Assembly: GCF_018881795.1 (NCBI RefSeq)
Contig: NZ_JACVPQ010000001.1
Coordinates: 1,407,305-1,471,304 of the forward strand
Reading direction: 5' to 3'
Length of the DNA: 64,000 nt
From: Polynucleobacter sp. MWH-Jannik1A5
GTDB taxonomy: Bacteria; Pseudomonadota; Gammaproteobacteria; Burkholderiales; Burkholderiaceae
A program made the position numbers and the translations under genes. Below, piece by piece: positions 1-9,085 of this stretch. The notes beneath the pieces are model-generated. The model made no database searches, was not told the DNA's origin, and saw nothing but the letters and a program-made list of their open reading frames with translations. Numbering within the stretch: position 1 is the first letter of the stretch; each line of letters begins with the position of its first letter.

Positions 1-1
1 T

Positions 2-1084
2 ACGCTCGATTCTGGGGAAAGGCCCTTGCTTGCTTTGCTAGAACATTTGCAGGGTAAGCGCTCCACAGAGAGATTGGTACGCACTTTTATTCGCAATGCA
101 GAGAATCAAGTCCAATATCTTAATTGGCAGGAGCCTGACATTCCATTTGAAGAGGTTGGCACAGCTACTTGGGATGGGTTACCTCTAGATTCGTATTTAT
201 CACTTTTGGACATGCTTAATCCAATGCATCGCTTATGGAGTGATGGTCGTTGGAATAAGCTTACTGTTGCTCACGGCTGCTATTGGAAAAAATGTAGCTT
301 TTGCGATGTTTCGCTCGATTACATTTCTCGTTATGAAACTGCTTCAGCCAGCTTATTGGTGGATCGTATTGAGCAGATCGTTGCTGAGACCGGTCAAACG
401 GGATTTCATTTTGTGGATGAGGCAGCTCCACCTAAGGCATTAAAAGCCCTAGCTGAGGAGTTGATTCGTCGTAAGGTGGTCATTTCTTGGTGGGGCAATA
501 TTCGCTTTGAAAAAACTTTTACTCCGCAATTAGCTGAACTTCTAGCCCAAAGTGGTTGTATAGCGATGTCAGGCGGCTTAGAGGTTGCCTCTGACAGATT
601 GTTAAACCTGATGAAAAAGGGTGTATCCGTTGAGCAAGTGGCCCAGGTTACCAAAGGTTTTTCAGATGCGGGCATCTTGGTGCATGCTTATCTAATGTAT
701 GGCTTTCCAACTCAAACCGTACAAGAAACGGTAGATGCTTTGGAATATGTAAGGCAGTTATTTGAGAGTGGCTGTATTCAAAGTGGATTTTTTCACCGCT
801 TTATCTGCACCGTTCATTCTCCTGTGGGTTTAAATCCACAAGAGTATGGAATTGAATTAGTGCCGTTGCCAGAAATTACTTTTGCCAAGAATGATGTTGC
901 CTTTATTGATCCAACTGGCGTTGACCATGATGCCTTGGGTCAAGGATTGAAAAAGGCTATTTATAACTATATGCATGGAGTGGGTTTTGAGCTTAAAGCA
1001 CACTCTTGGTTTGATGGTTTAGGAATGGCCATCCCAAAGACGACGGTTGCCCATAATTTTATAGAGAATGCTTTATATCGATAA
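2..1084 (+). CDS. Radical SAM protein, 5'-truncated by window edge
   Basis: This is the C-terminal part of a radical S-adenosylmethionine enzyme. The frame is open from base 2 with no in-frame ATG before the conserved region, so the true start lies left of the window. The cluster motif CYWKKCSFCD (CxxxCxxC type) at nt about 278-307 would hold the SAM-binding [4Fe-4S] centre. It is followed by SGGLE and YGFPTQT segments typical of the radical SAM TIM barrel. Layout resembles B12-binding-domain radical SAM proteins, in which an N-terminal cobalamin domain precedes the barrel; that part is not visible. The substrate is unknown. A lipoprotein gene follows 9 bases downstream. Confidence 0.8.
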   Translation, partial: TLDSGERPLLALLEHLQGKRSTERLVRTFIRNAENQVQYLNWQEPDIPFEEVGTATWDGLPLDSYLSLLDMLNPMHRLWSDGRWNKLTVAHGCYWKKCSFCDVSLDYISRYETASASLLVDRIEQIVAETGQTGFHFVDEAAPPKALKALAEELIRRKVVISWWGNIRFEKTFTPQLAELLAQSGCIAMSGGLEVASDRLLNLMKKGVSVEQVAQVTKGFSDAGILVHAYLMYGFPTQTVQETVDALEYVRQLFESGCIQSGFFHRFICTVHSPVGLNPQEYGIELVPLPEITFAKNDVAFIDPTGVDHDALGQGLKKAIYNYMHGVGFELKAHSWFDGLGMAIPKTTVAHNFIENALYR

Positions 1085-1093
1085 GCTGACGAC

Positions 1094-1801
1094 ATGATGA
1101 CTGCCCGCCATATTGTTTACTTAATCATGTCCGTCCTATTGACGGGATGTATCTCCTCTCAGCCATTTCCAAATGGAGTCGTTGAGGCTCAGCCCACTCC
1201 CACTCCTTCCATTCGCGCTCCAAAAGTAGGGCAAGAATGGGTATATCGAGTGCGTAATGTTTTTAACCAGGAGATAGTGGATACGGTTACTGAAAAAGTA
1301 GTTTCAGTTGGAGAGCAAATTCGAATTTCTAGAGTCGGCATCAAAGCAGGCCCCTTACCAGATGAAATCCAATCTCCTTGGGGATTTGTGATTCAGGATC
1401 CACACTGGAGTCCGCCACAAAAATTTACTTCTGCAATTCCTATATGGCCCGAACAATTAAAAGCCAATTGGAATGGCTTTTACAGAACCCGGTATCAGGT
1501 CCTGGGTCATCCAGACGGCAGCTTCTATTGGGGGGTAAATGTCAATTCCTATCAATGGGAACGTATTTCAGTTACGGCGGGTGAATTTTTGACCCTGAAA
1601 TATCAAAATGAGATGCCTTACTTTGAAAGTCAGGATGTTTTTAGAGTAGCAAATTACCGTGAGGATTTGCTTTGGCTCTCGCCAGAAGTTGGTCGCTGGG
1701 TGATACGTAGGAGCTATGGGCGTTACATTACGCCAGGCGTTTATTGGGCGAATGCTTACTGGGAAGATTACTTGGAGTGGGAGTTAATCTCCTGGAAATA
1801 A
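1094..1801 (+). CDS. Putative lipoprotein, function unknown
   Basis: A 235-residue protein with a type II signal peptide: a short basic N-terminus, a hydrophobic stretch and the lipobox LLTGC near residues 16-20, followed by a Pro/Thr-rich linker (QPTPTPS). The mature part is rich in Trp and Tyr (for example WVYRVRNVFN and WGVNVNSYQW) and looks like a beta-rich outer-membrane-anchored domain. I do not recognise a specific family. Two consecutive ATG codons (1094, 1097) could each be the start. It lies between the radical SAM gene and queE, close enough to be co-transcribed. Confidence 0.7.
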   Translation: MMTARHIVYLIMSVLLTGCISSQPFPNGVVEAQPTPTPSIRAPKVGQEWVYRVRNVFNQEIVDTVTEKVVSVGEQIRISRVGIKAGPLPDEIQSPWGFVIQDPHWSPPQKFTSAIPIWPEQLKANWNGFYRTRYQVLGHPDGSFYWGVNVNSYQWERISVTAGEFLTLKYQNEMPYFESQDVFRVANYREDLLWLSPEVGRWVIRRSYGRYITPGVYWANAYWEDYLEWELISWK

Positions 1802-1829
1802 GCAAAGCGCTTAAAATAGTCTAATTGCT

Positions 1830-2483
1830 ATGTATACCGTAAAAGAACTATTTCCCACCCTTCAGGGTGAAGGCGCCCACGCTGGTAGGGCGGCAGTATT
1901 TTGCCGATTTGCTGGGTGCAATCTTTGGAGTGGGCGTGAAGAAGATCGTGCCACAGCTATTTGCCAGTTTTGCGATACCGATTTTGTGGGTAGTGATGGT
2001 ATTGGTGGCGGTAAGTTTGAAACGGCCAATGCACTTGCAGATGCTATTGAGTCTTCATGGCGCAGTACCTCTGCTGGACCTCAGCAGCGTTATGTTGTTT
2101 TTACTGGCGGTGAGCCTCTGCTGCAATTGGATGATGAGCTAATCGCAGCCCTTCATCGCAAAGGTTTTGAAGTTGCAATAGAAACAAATGGGACTATTAA
2201 AATTCCTAAAGGGGTTGATTGGGTTTGCGTCAGTCCTAAGGCTGGATCCGAATTAATTGTTTTGCAAGCAGATGAGTTAAAGCTGGTAATTCCTCAGCAA
2301 GATAATCTAGAGTTAGAAAAACTCATGGCTCGCTTTGAGAAGATGGATTATCGAAATCGTTTCTTACAGCCTATGGATGGCCAAAACCTTAAAAGCAATA
2401 CAGAATTAGCAGTAAGCTTGTGTCAAAAGCGTCCCTTATGGCGATTGAGTCTGCAGTCTCATAAGCTGATCGGGATTCGGTAA
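1830..2483 (+). CDS. queE: 7-carboxy-7-deazaguanine synthase QueE
   Basis: This radical SAM enzyme converts 6-carboxy-tetrahydropterin into 7-carboxy-7-deazaguanine, the step after QueD on the route to preQ0 and queuosine. The protein has 217 residues. The N-terminus TVKELFPTLQGEGAHAGR is the family signature. The cluster cysteines follow CX14CX2C (CNLWSG...ICQFCDTDF, about residues 31-49), the variant known from Burkholderia-type QueE rather than the standard CxxxCxxC. FTGGEPLLQ and ETNGT are the SAM- and substrate-binding segments. queD follows 35 bases downstream, so the two pathway genes are probably one operon. Confidence 0.95.
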   Translation: MYTVKELFPTLQGEGAHAGRAAVFCRFAGCNLWSGREEDRATAICQFCDTDFVGSDGIGGGKFETANALADAIESSWRSTSAGPQQRYVVFTGGEPLLQLDDELIAALHRKGFEVAIETNGTIKIPKGVDWVCVSPKAGSELIVLQADELKLVIPQQDNLELEKLMARFEKMDYRNRFLQPMDGQNLKSNTELAVSLCQKRPLWRLSLQSHKLIGIR

Positions 2484-2518
2484 TTTGGCCAAGCTCAAAC
2501 AGGATAATTAAGTACCTA

Positions 2519-2983
2519 ATGACAAATAAACAGCCTCCCATCTCCATTACCCGTCGCCTCGAGTTTGACTCAGGACATCGCATTCCAAACCATGATGGTC
2601 AATGCCGCCATCTGCATGGTCATCGTTATGCGATTGAAGTCACTCTGGCGGGTGAAGTGGCAGATCATCCAGGTAAAGCTGATGATGGGATGGTGCTTGA
2701 TTTTGGTGATATCAAGCGCTTAACTAATCAGTATGTTGTTGATCTTTGGGACCATGCTTTTCTGGTCGCCAAGGAGGATGAAGGTTTGGTGGCGTTTTTG
2801 GCTACTTTGCCCAATCACAAGACAGTCATCATGGATCACGTTCCGACTGTAGAAAATTTGGCAAATGCTGCTTTCGCAATACTGCAACCAGTCTTTAATA
2901 AAGCCTTTGGTGGTCGCCTGGAACTCTCTTCTGTTCGACTTTATGAGACGCCTAATTGCTGGGCTGATGTCCACTCTGTGTAA
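2519..2983 (+). CDS. queD: 6-carboxytetrahydropterin synthase QueD
   Basis: A 154-residue member of the 6-pyruvoyl-tetrahydropterin synthase family. It makes 6-carboxy-5,6,7,8-tetrahydropterin from dihydroneopterin triphosphate for queuosine synthesis. Visible elements are the FDSGHRI segment with the first zinc histidine, CRHLHGHRY carrying the catalytic Cys and two more zinc histidines (about residues 29-37), VLDFGDIK, and the C-terminal RLYETPNCWADV stretch. The stop codon is directly followed by the tadA ATG with no spacer, so translation is probably coupled. Queuosine and the tadA product both act on tRNA anticodon position 34, which makes the gene neighbourhood functionally coherent. 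Confidence 0.95.
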   Translation: MTNKQPPISITRRLEFDSGHRIPNHDGQCRHLHGHRYAIEVTLAGEVADHPGKADDGMVLDFGDIKRLTNQYVVDLWDHAFLVAKEDEGLVAFLATLPNHKTVIMDHVPTVENLANAAFAILQPVFNKAFGGRLELSSVRLYETPNCWADVHSV

Positions 2984-4376
<1,393 letters not shown>

Positions 4377-4383
<7 letters not shown>

Positions 4384-5027
4384 CGATTAGTCACCTCTTG
4401 AAGCGCCCCTGTATCAGAGGCATCTTCCTTCTCATTGCATTTACCTTTACAGGAGCAGTTATGGCAACTGAAGAGCCAAAATATACTGTTCTCGAGAAAG
4501 AATCCCCTTTTGAAATTCGATCTTATGCGCCAATGATTGTGGCCGAGGTTCAGGTTGAGGGTGATTTGGATGGCGCATCTAGTCAAGGCTTTCGCTTGAT
4601 TGCGGCCTATATATTTGGCCAAAATCAAGTGAGTGAAAAGATCGCTATGACTGCGCCGGTAACAGTGCAAGATCAATCGGCAAAGAATGCAAAGATTGCT
4701 ATGACTGCCCCAGTGGGGATTGAGTCAAATGCTGGCAAGTGGGTAGTGTCTTTTGTGATGCCGGCTGAATACACTATGGAAACTATACCTAAGCCAATCA
4801 ATCCGCTGGTGCAATTACGTCAAGTTCCTGCAATTAAAAAAGCAGTCATCAGCTTTACTGGGTTCTATAACGATCAAAAAGTCGCTGAGAAAACTCTGGA
4901 ATTGGAGCAGTGGATGAAGTCTAAAAATTTACAGGGTACTGGCACGCCAAATTTTGCTCGTTACAACCCACCTTGGACTTTGCCATTTATGCGCCGCAAC
5001 GAGGTCATGATTAGTCTACGTGACTAG
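4377..5027 (+). CDS. SOUL family heme-binding protein, exported
   Basis: A 216-residue SOUL/HEBP-type protein. An N-terminal hydrophobic segment (about residues 13-30, LLIAFTFTGAVMATEE) looks like a cleavable signal peptide, so it is probably periplasmic. The body has the family hallmarks PFEIRSYAPMIVAEV, FRLIAAYIFGQN, KIAMTAPV (twice) and a Pro-rich C-terminal YNPPWTLPFMRRNEV. Family members bind heme or tetrapyrroles in animals; the bacterial role is unproven. The GTG start lies inside the end of ldcA, and the signal peptide requires this start or one close to it. It converges with rlmJ and shares the CTAG stop overlap. Confidence 0.85.
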
Positions 5028-5911
5028 TTCTTTGCCTCAAAACTCTTAAGTACAAACTGACCGCCACCATTAATGCCTAAAGCTTTTGTTAAGGTGGGCA
5101 AGGCAGCTGCTAAGTGTTTTTCAAGGGTCCACGGCGGATTAATAATAAACATACCGCTCGACTGAAGACGTCGCTCACCGGGAGCATTTTCAACGCGTAA
5201 TTCAGTATGGAGCCAAGAGCGCTTATGGCTTGCAGCAATTTTTTTCAGGCGATCAGGCAGAGCAATGGATTCTCTTCTGGAGATAACGGGATACCAGATT
5301 GCATAGCAGCCTGTGGCAAAGCGTTGCAATGCTTCTTCCATGGCGGTCTCAAGATATCGATAATCTTGTTTATCTTCATAGGATGGATCGATTAATACTA
5401 GACCTCGTCTACTTGGTGGCGGTAGCAAACCCTTGAGTCTGGCAAAGCTATCCTCGGCATAAATATCAATCTGCTTTGATTGCTTTAGCTCACCTATGTT
5501 GTGACGCAGAATATCAATCTCTTTTGGGTGCAATTCAAATAGCTTAAGACGGTCTTGTGGGCGTAACAAGCCAGCTAATATAAAAGGGGATCCTGGGTAG
5601 GACCTTAATTGACCGTCAGTATTTTCAGCCTCGATATGCTTTAAATACTCGAGGATGCTTTCGGGTATCGGGCTATTCGCATGTTTACATGTTTCGACAT
5701 ATTGAGCGAGGCGAAAGATTCCGCCATCCGCTTCTTTGCTTACCGTTGAGAAGCCATCCTGCAGGCTGTAAATACCTGCGCCGGCGTGCGTATCGACAAT
5801 TGTGAGTGCACCCGGCTTTTCTTGCAAATAATCAACTAAATGAATTAGCGTCAGATGCTTAAGAATGTCTGCATGACTTCCAGCATGGAATGCATGTCTA
5901 TAGCTAAACAT
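5024..5911 (-). CDS. rlmJ: 23S rRNA (adenine(2030)-N(6))-methyltransferase RlmJ
   Basis: This enzyme methylates N6 of A2030 in 23S rRNA. The 295 residues begin with the diagnostic FSYRHAFHAGSHADILKH and continue with VDTHAGAG (SAM-binding motif I), SPFI, and the catalytic DPSYE (about residues 174-178, equivalent to DPPY). NPPWTLE near the C-terminus is also typical. The length matches the family. It is the last gene of the minus-strand run and its stop overlaps the SOUL gene stop by four bases (CTAG). The next gene upstream on this strand (PAP2) ends 12 bases before its start. Confidence 0.93.
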   Translation of the reverse strand: MFSYRHAFHAGSHADILKHLTLIHLVDYLQEKPGALTIVDTHAGAGIYSLQDGFSTVSKEADGGIFRLAQYVETCKHANSPIPESILEYLKHIEAENTDGQLRSYPGSPFILAGLLRPQDRLKLFELHPKEIDILRHNIGELKQSKQIDIYAEDSFARLKGLLPPPSRRGLVLIDPSYEDKQDYRYLETAMEEALQRFATGCYAIWYPVISRRESIALPDRLKKIAASHKRSWLHTELRVENAPGERRLQSSGMFIINPPWTLEKHLAAALPTLTKALGINGGGQFVLKSFEAKN

Positions 5912-5923
5912 ATCTGGATAGAC

Positions 5924-6709
5924 TCACAGTGGGCGCGCTTGAGTAAATTGTGCTTTGCCATACATCACAAGCGTAATCACGATGATAGCGACAGAAGCAT
6001 ATTGCAGCGGTTGGTTTAATTCGTGATCCATTATTTGAGTGAGGTGAGAATAGATTGCGATAACACCACCAAGCGCAATCAGATGAGCCCATATCTTTTT
6101 GGGACCCAGTTGACTCTCCGGGAATTGATTGGCTAGTAAGGCTCCAATCATGCCGCACCAAATACCAAATCCCGCTCCACCCAAAACGTCGGTGAGCCAG
6201 TGGGCACCAACTGCATTGCGCGATAGCCCAACCAATGCAGCAAGAGCAAATAAAAGTAGAAGCGGTGTTCTCTTCTCTTTACTTGCTGAAAAATAGAAAG
6301 CGCTTGCAATCGCAAATGCGGTTAGCGTATGACCAGAAGGGAAGGCTCTATGAAGTAGTGCTTCACCGATACGATAAAAACTTCCCTCGTTCAGAATGCT
6401 TGCAGGCCTTGGTAGATTAAATAGGCCTTTTAATGCAGCGCTTGATAGCGCCGCTATGGTACCAGCAAAAATACCTGCAGTTAAGATTCTTGGTGCCAAA
6501 AGTAAGAGTGGAAATGCGATTGCAAATACGCCCCAACCATTACCTAAAAAAGTAAGCCAAGTCCAAAGTGTGTCTGGCAACTGCTGGGTAAATTGATTGA
6601 TGAATAAAAAACTACTGCTTTGTAGATCGCCAAAGTAGAGAATGAATGCAAGCGCGAGCGGAGCTAGCGGGATAAACCAAGCAAATCCAGGTATAGCCTT
6701 TTTACTCAT
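5924..6709 (-). CDS. PAP2 superfamily membrane phosphatase
   Basis: A 261-residue integral membrane protein of the type 2 phosphatidic acid phosphatase family. Several hydrophobic segments frame the PAP2 signature: KGLFNLPRPAS (motif 1, KxxxxxxRP), FPSGHT (motif 2, PSGH) and SRNAVGAHWLTDVLGG (motif 3, SRxxxxxHxxxD). All catalytic residues are present. Substrates of the family include undecaprenyl pyrophosphate, phosphatidylglycerol phosphate and lipid A phosphates. Neighbouring glycosyltransferases suggest a lipid-linked envelope substrate. I chose the ATG at 6709, 5 bases after the upstream gene's stop, because a longer reading would run through that gene. Confidence 0.88.
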   Translation of the reverse strand: MSKKAIPGFAWFIPLAPLALAFILYFGDLQSSSFLFINQFTQQLPDTLWTWLTFLGNGWGVFAIAFPLLLLAPRILTAGIFAGTIAALSSAALKGLFNLPRPASILNEGSFYRIGEALLHRAFPSGHTLTAFAIASAFYFSASKEKRTPLLLLFALAALVGLSRNAVGAHWLTDVLGGAGFGIWCGMIGALLANQFPESQLGPKKIWAHLIALGGVIAIYSHLTQIMDHELNQPLQYASVAIIVITLVMYGKAQFTQARPL

Positions 6710-6714
6710 CCAGC

Positions 6715-7974
6715 TTAACGGGCCTTCGCTTGATCGGCATCCTGCAATTGCTTGATGACTTTGTCTAAAACTTGTGGGACTGTAATGGCTTGCATGCAGA
6801 CATTGTCGTGACAAGGTGTTTTACGGTGATTGGCAGCGCTCACACAAGGAGAGCATGCAAGGTTTGCAGTGATAGCAATAGAATTGCCAACCGATCCGTA
6901 GAGTGCTGGAGTTTCAGGTCCAAAGAGAACAACCGTTCTTAATGGCGTTACTGCTGAGAAATGACCAGGACCAGAATCGTTAGTCACCATTACATCGGAC
7001 AGGGTATAAAGGGGTGGTAATTCTGCGAAGCTGACTTGCCCAGCAAAGTTCAGCGCATTCTTAATATTTGCAACAACACGAACTTTCTCTACATAGGCAA
7101 ACTCAGCGGGTGAGCCTGTGATCAGAATCAGATCATTTGGATATTCTTGGTGGATCGCTTGAATTAACTCAGAAAAACGTTGCTGAGCCCAGCGGCGTTG
7201 CGGCAAAAGATCGCTTGCATTAGGGTTGATCAAAATCAGACGATTTTTTCCGGGGGTGTAGCTGATATTTTCTTCTTTAGCTAATTTCTCAATTCGCTCA
7301 CGCACTTTTTCTAGAGCGCTTGGGTTGATGATGGCTTGCTCTAAGCGAACTTCAGAATCTGGAATTTCAATCTTGCTAAAAGGAACTTCAATCTTCTGGG
7401 CAAAAGCAGCATGAATCAAAGAAAGAAAATTCTTAGTAATGTGAATGTGCGGGTTGTAATGCACTTTGCGGGTGAGCATGAAGCCACGCCATAACCCCTC
7501 GCCGTGAAAGATGTGATAACCCACACGACGCCGTGCACCACACATGCCAGTTAAAAGGGCTGTAAAGCGCGAAAACAGCTCTAGGTCAATGACGGTATCG
7601 ATGCGGTGTTTGCGAGCAAGCATCAGAAAGAGTAGGGTGTCTTTAATTAAGCCACCCAAGCTGGATGAGTCAATAGTAAAGATATTTTCTGGCTTTACGG
7701 TATTAAGTAATGTGAGGCTGGCGCGATTACTTTTGAAAATCAAGAAAAAGATTTCTGCTCCACGCGCCTGCGCATTACGCATTGCTGGGTCGACCAAAAT
7801 CGCACTACCCATTTCTGATAACTCAATAAAGAGTAATTTTTTTGGAGTCTCTGGTCCGCGATTAAATATATTTTTTACGCCATCAAGCAAAGCAATAACT
7901 GGACTCACAATTGCACATAGGGGTACGCCGACCCAATGATCAATGGCGCGCATAGTGTTGACGCTAATAGTCAT
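6715..7974 (-). CDS. Glycosyltransferase family 9 (heptosyltransferase-like)
   Basis: A 419-residue GT-B glycosyltransferase of the ADP-heptose:LPS heptosyltransferase family. Visible elements are LLFIELSEMGSAILVDP near the N-terminus (acceptor domain), ILINPNASDLLPQRRW (nucleotide-sugar region), LILITGSPAEFAYV and the GT9 signature VTNDSGPGHFSAV (about residues 335-347). A Cys-rich patch near the end (CSPCVSAANHRKTPCHDNVC) resembles the C-terminal Cys motif seen in many GT9 enzymes. Family members add heptose to the LPS inner core; here the sugar is not determined. It sits within a four-gene minus-strand cluster with PAP2, a flippase-like protein and an ArnT-like enzyme. Confidence 0.85.
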   Translation of the reverse strand: MTISVNTMRAIDHWVGVPLCAIVSPVIALLDGVKNIFNRGPETPKKLLFIELSEMGSAILVDPAMRNAQARGAEIFFLIFKSNRASLTLLNTVKPENIFTIDSSSLGGLIKDTLLFLMLARKHRIDTVIDLELFSRFTALLTGMCGARRRVGYHIFHGEGLWRGFMLTRKVHYNPHIHITKNFLSLIHAAFAQKIEVPFSKIEIPDSEVRLEQAIINPSALEKVRERIEKLAKEENISYTPGKNRLILINPNASDLLPQRRWAQQRFSELIQAIHQEYPNDLILITGSPAEFAYVEKVRVVANIKNALNFAGQVSFAELPPLYTLSDVMVTNDSGPGHFSAVTPLRTVVLFGPETPALYGSVGNSIAITANLACSPCVSAANHRKTPCHDNVCMQAITVPQVLDKVIKQLQDADQAKAR

Positions 7975-7992
7975 AGTTTTGCTCTAAAAAAA

Positions 7993-9036
7993 TTATTTTC
8001 GTTTTAGTAAAAAATAGGCGCCAGGCAGAACTGACAAAACAGTAATTGCCCCATAACTTATGGAAGCTAGAACTGTTAAGGAGGGGTTGACACCCCAGAG
8101 GGCCAAGACTGAGGAGAGGGTGGCTTCACGCAATCCCCATCCAGAAATGCTGATCGGCAACATGAGTAGCAAGCTAAGTGCAGGCAAGCCAATCATGAGC
8201 CCTTCAATAGGAGCGTTAACGCCGTAAGCCTTGAGGCAAAAGAGCAGCGTTAAGATTGTAAGAAAGTGAATGCCAATAGCTAAACCTGCTTGGGCAATAT
8301 TGTTAGGCCAAGCAAAGGCTAACTGAATTCCAGGCATTGCATTATTCATATTGAAGCGATCTAAGAATTTTTGTAATAGCTGCTTGCTTGGTCCCCAAGC
8401 CAAGATAAGTGCAATAGCTACGCCTGCCAACAGCATCACCGCCATAACTGCATAGCCTAAGTCCTGACCCCAAGCCGCCAATGTGGCACCGCCTAGAATT
8501 AACCCAATGGCACCGAGTAAGTTATTACCTGCCAAACCCAAAAGACGATCAACCAAAACCATTGCAAAACTTAAGCGCAACTTTGGTGTCGCATGCTCAA
8601 GATCTACTGAATGATGAAGCTCCTCATCCAACTCTTTGGTTTCAGATAGGTTGCCAGTATTGGTTAAGTGAGTTGCAGTAATAGCGCGATAGCTATCGCC
8701 GCCTAATGTGCTTGGTAATCCTTGGTTAATGAGGCCACCGGCAAAGTAGAGGCCGATATAGGAGCGGATGCGGCGTGGAAATCCAACGGCCTGCATAAAT
8801 AATCCCCAACGATAGCCGCCGCAGATGAAGGCACTCATCATGCTCACTAGTGCTGCTATAAACCAAAGGGGCTGCATCTGAATCTGGGTATCAAATAGTG
8901 AGTGCCAGTCAATTCCGCTGGTTGCCTTCCAAAGTAGTGCAATAGATAGAAGGACCCGAATAGTGGGCCAAGCGCGCTTGAGGATGGTTTTCCAGCCCGA
9001 TTGGGTTTTAGGAGTGGGCTGGGTCTGTGAACTCAT
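7993..9036 (-). CDS. Lysylphosphatidylglycerol synthase TM region / UPF0104 membrane protein
   Basis: A membrane protein of 347 residues with about eight hydrophobic segments. It shows the PF03706-type signatures RWGLFMQAVGF, LYFAGGLINQGLPSTLGGDSYRA (split by short loops), VLVDRLLGL and PISISGWGLREATL. Stand-alone members lack the aminoacyl-transfer domain of MprF and are thought to be lipid flippases or glycan-transfer accessory proteins. The start at 9036 (MSSQTQPTP) leaves a soluble Lys/Pro-rich N-terminus. An in-frame extension to 9165 overlaps the upstream gene by 80 bases and has no membrane or domain content, so I rejected it. Confidence 0.85.
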   Translation of the reverse strand: MSSQTQPTPKTQSGWKTILKRAWPTIRVLLSIALLWKATSGIDWHSLFDTQIQMQPLWFIAALVSMMSAFICGGYRWGLFMQAVGFPRRIRSYIGLYFAGGLINQGLPSTLGGDSYRAITATHLTNTGNLSETKELDEELHHSVDLEHATPKLRLSFAMVLVDRLLGLAGNNLLGAIGLILGGATLAAWGQDLGYAVMAVMLLAGVAIALILAWGPSKQLLQKFLDRFNMNNAMPGIQLAFAWPNNIAQAGLAIGIHFLTILTLLFCLKAYGVNAPIEGLMIGLPALSLLLMLPISISGWGLREATLSSVLALWGVNPSLTVLASISYGAITVLSVLPGAYFLLKRK

Positions 9037-9085
9037 AAGCGTAAGGATAATGCCTTGGAGGCCTAAGGTCTTGAATTTGGGGGAA

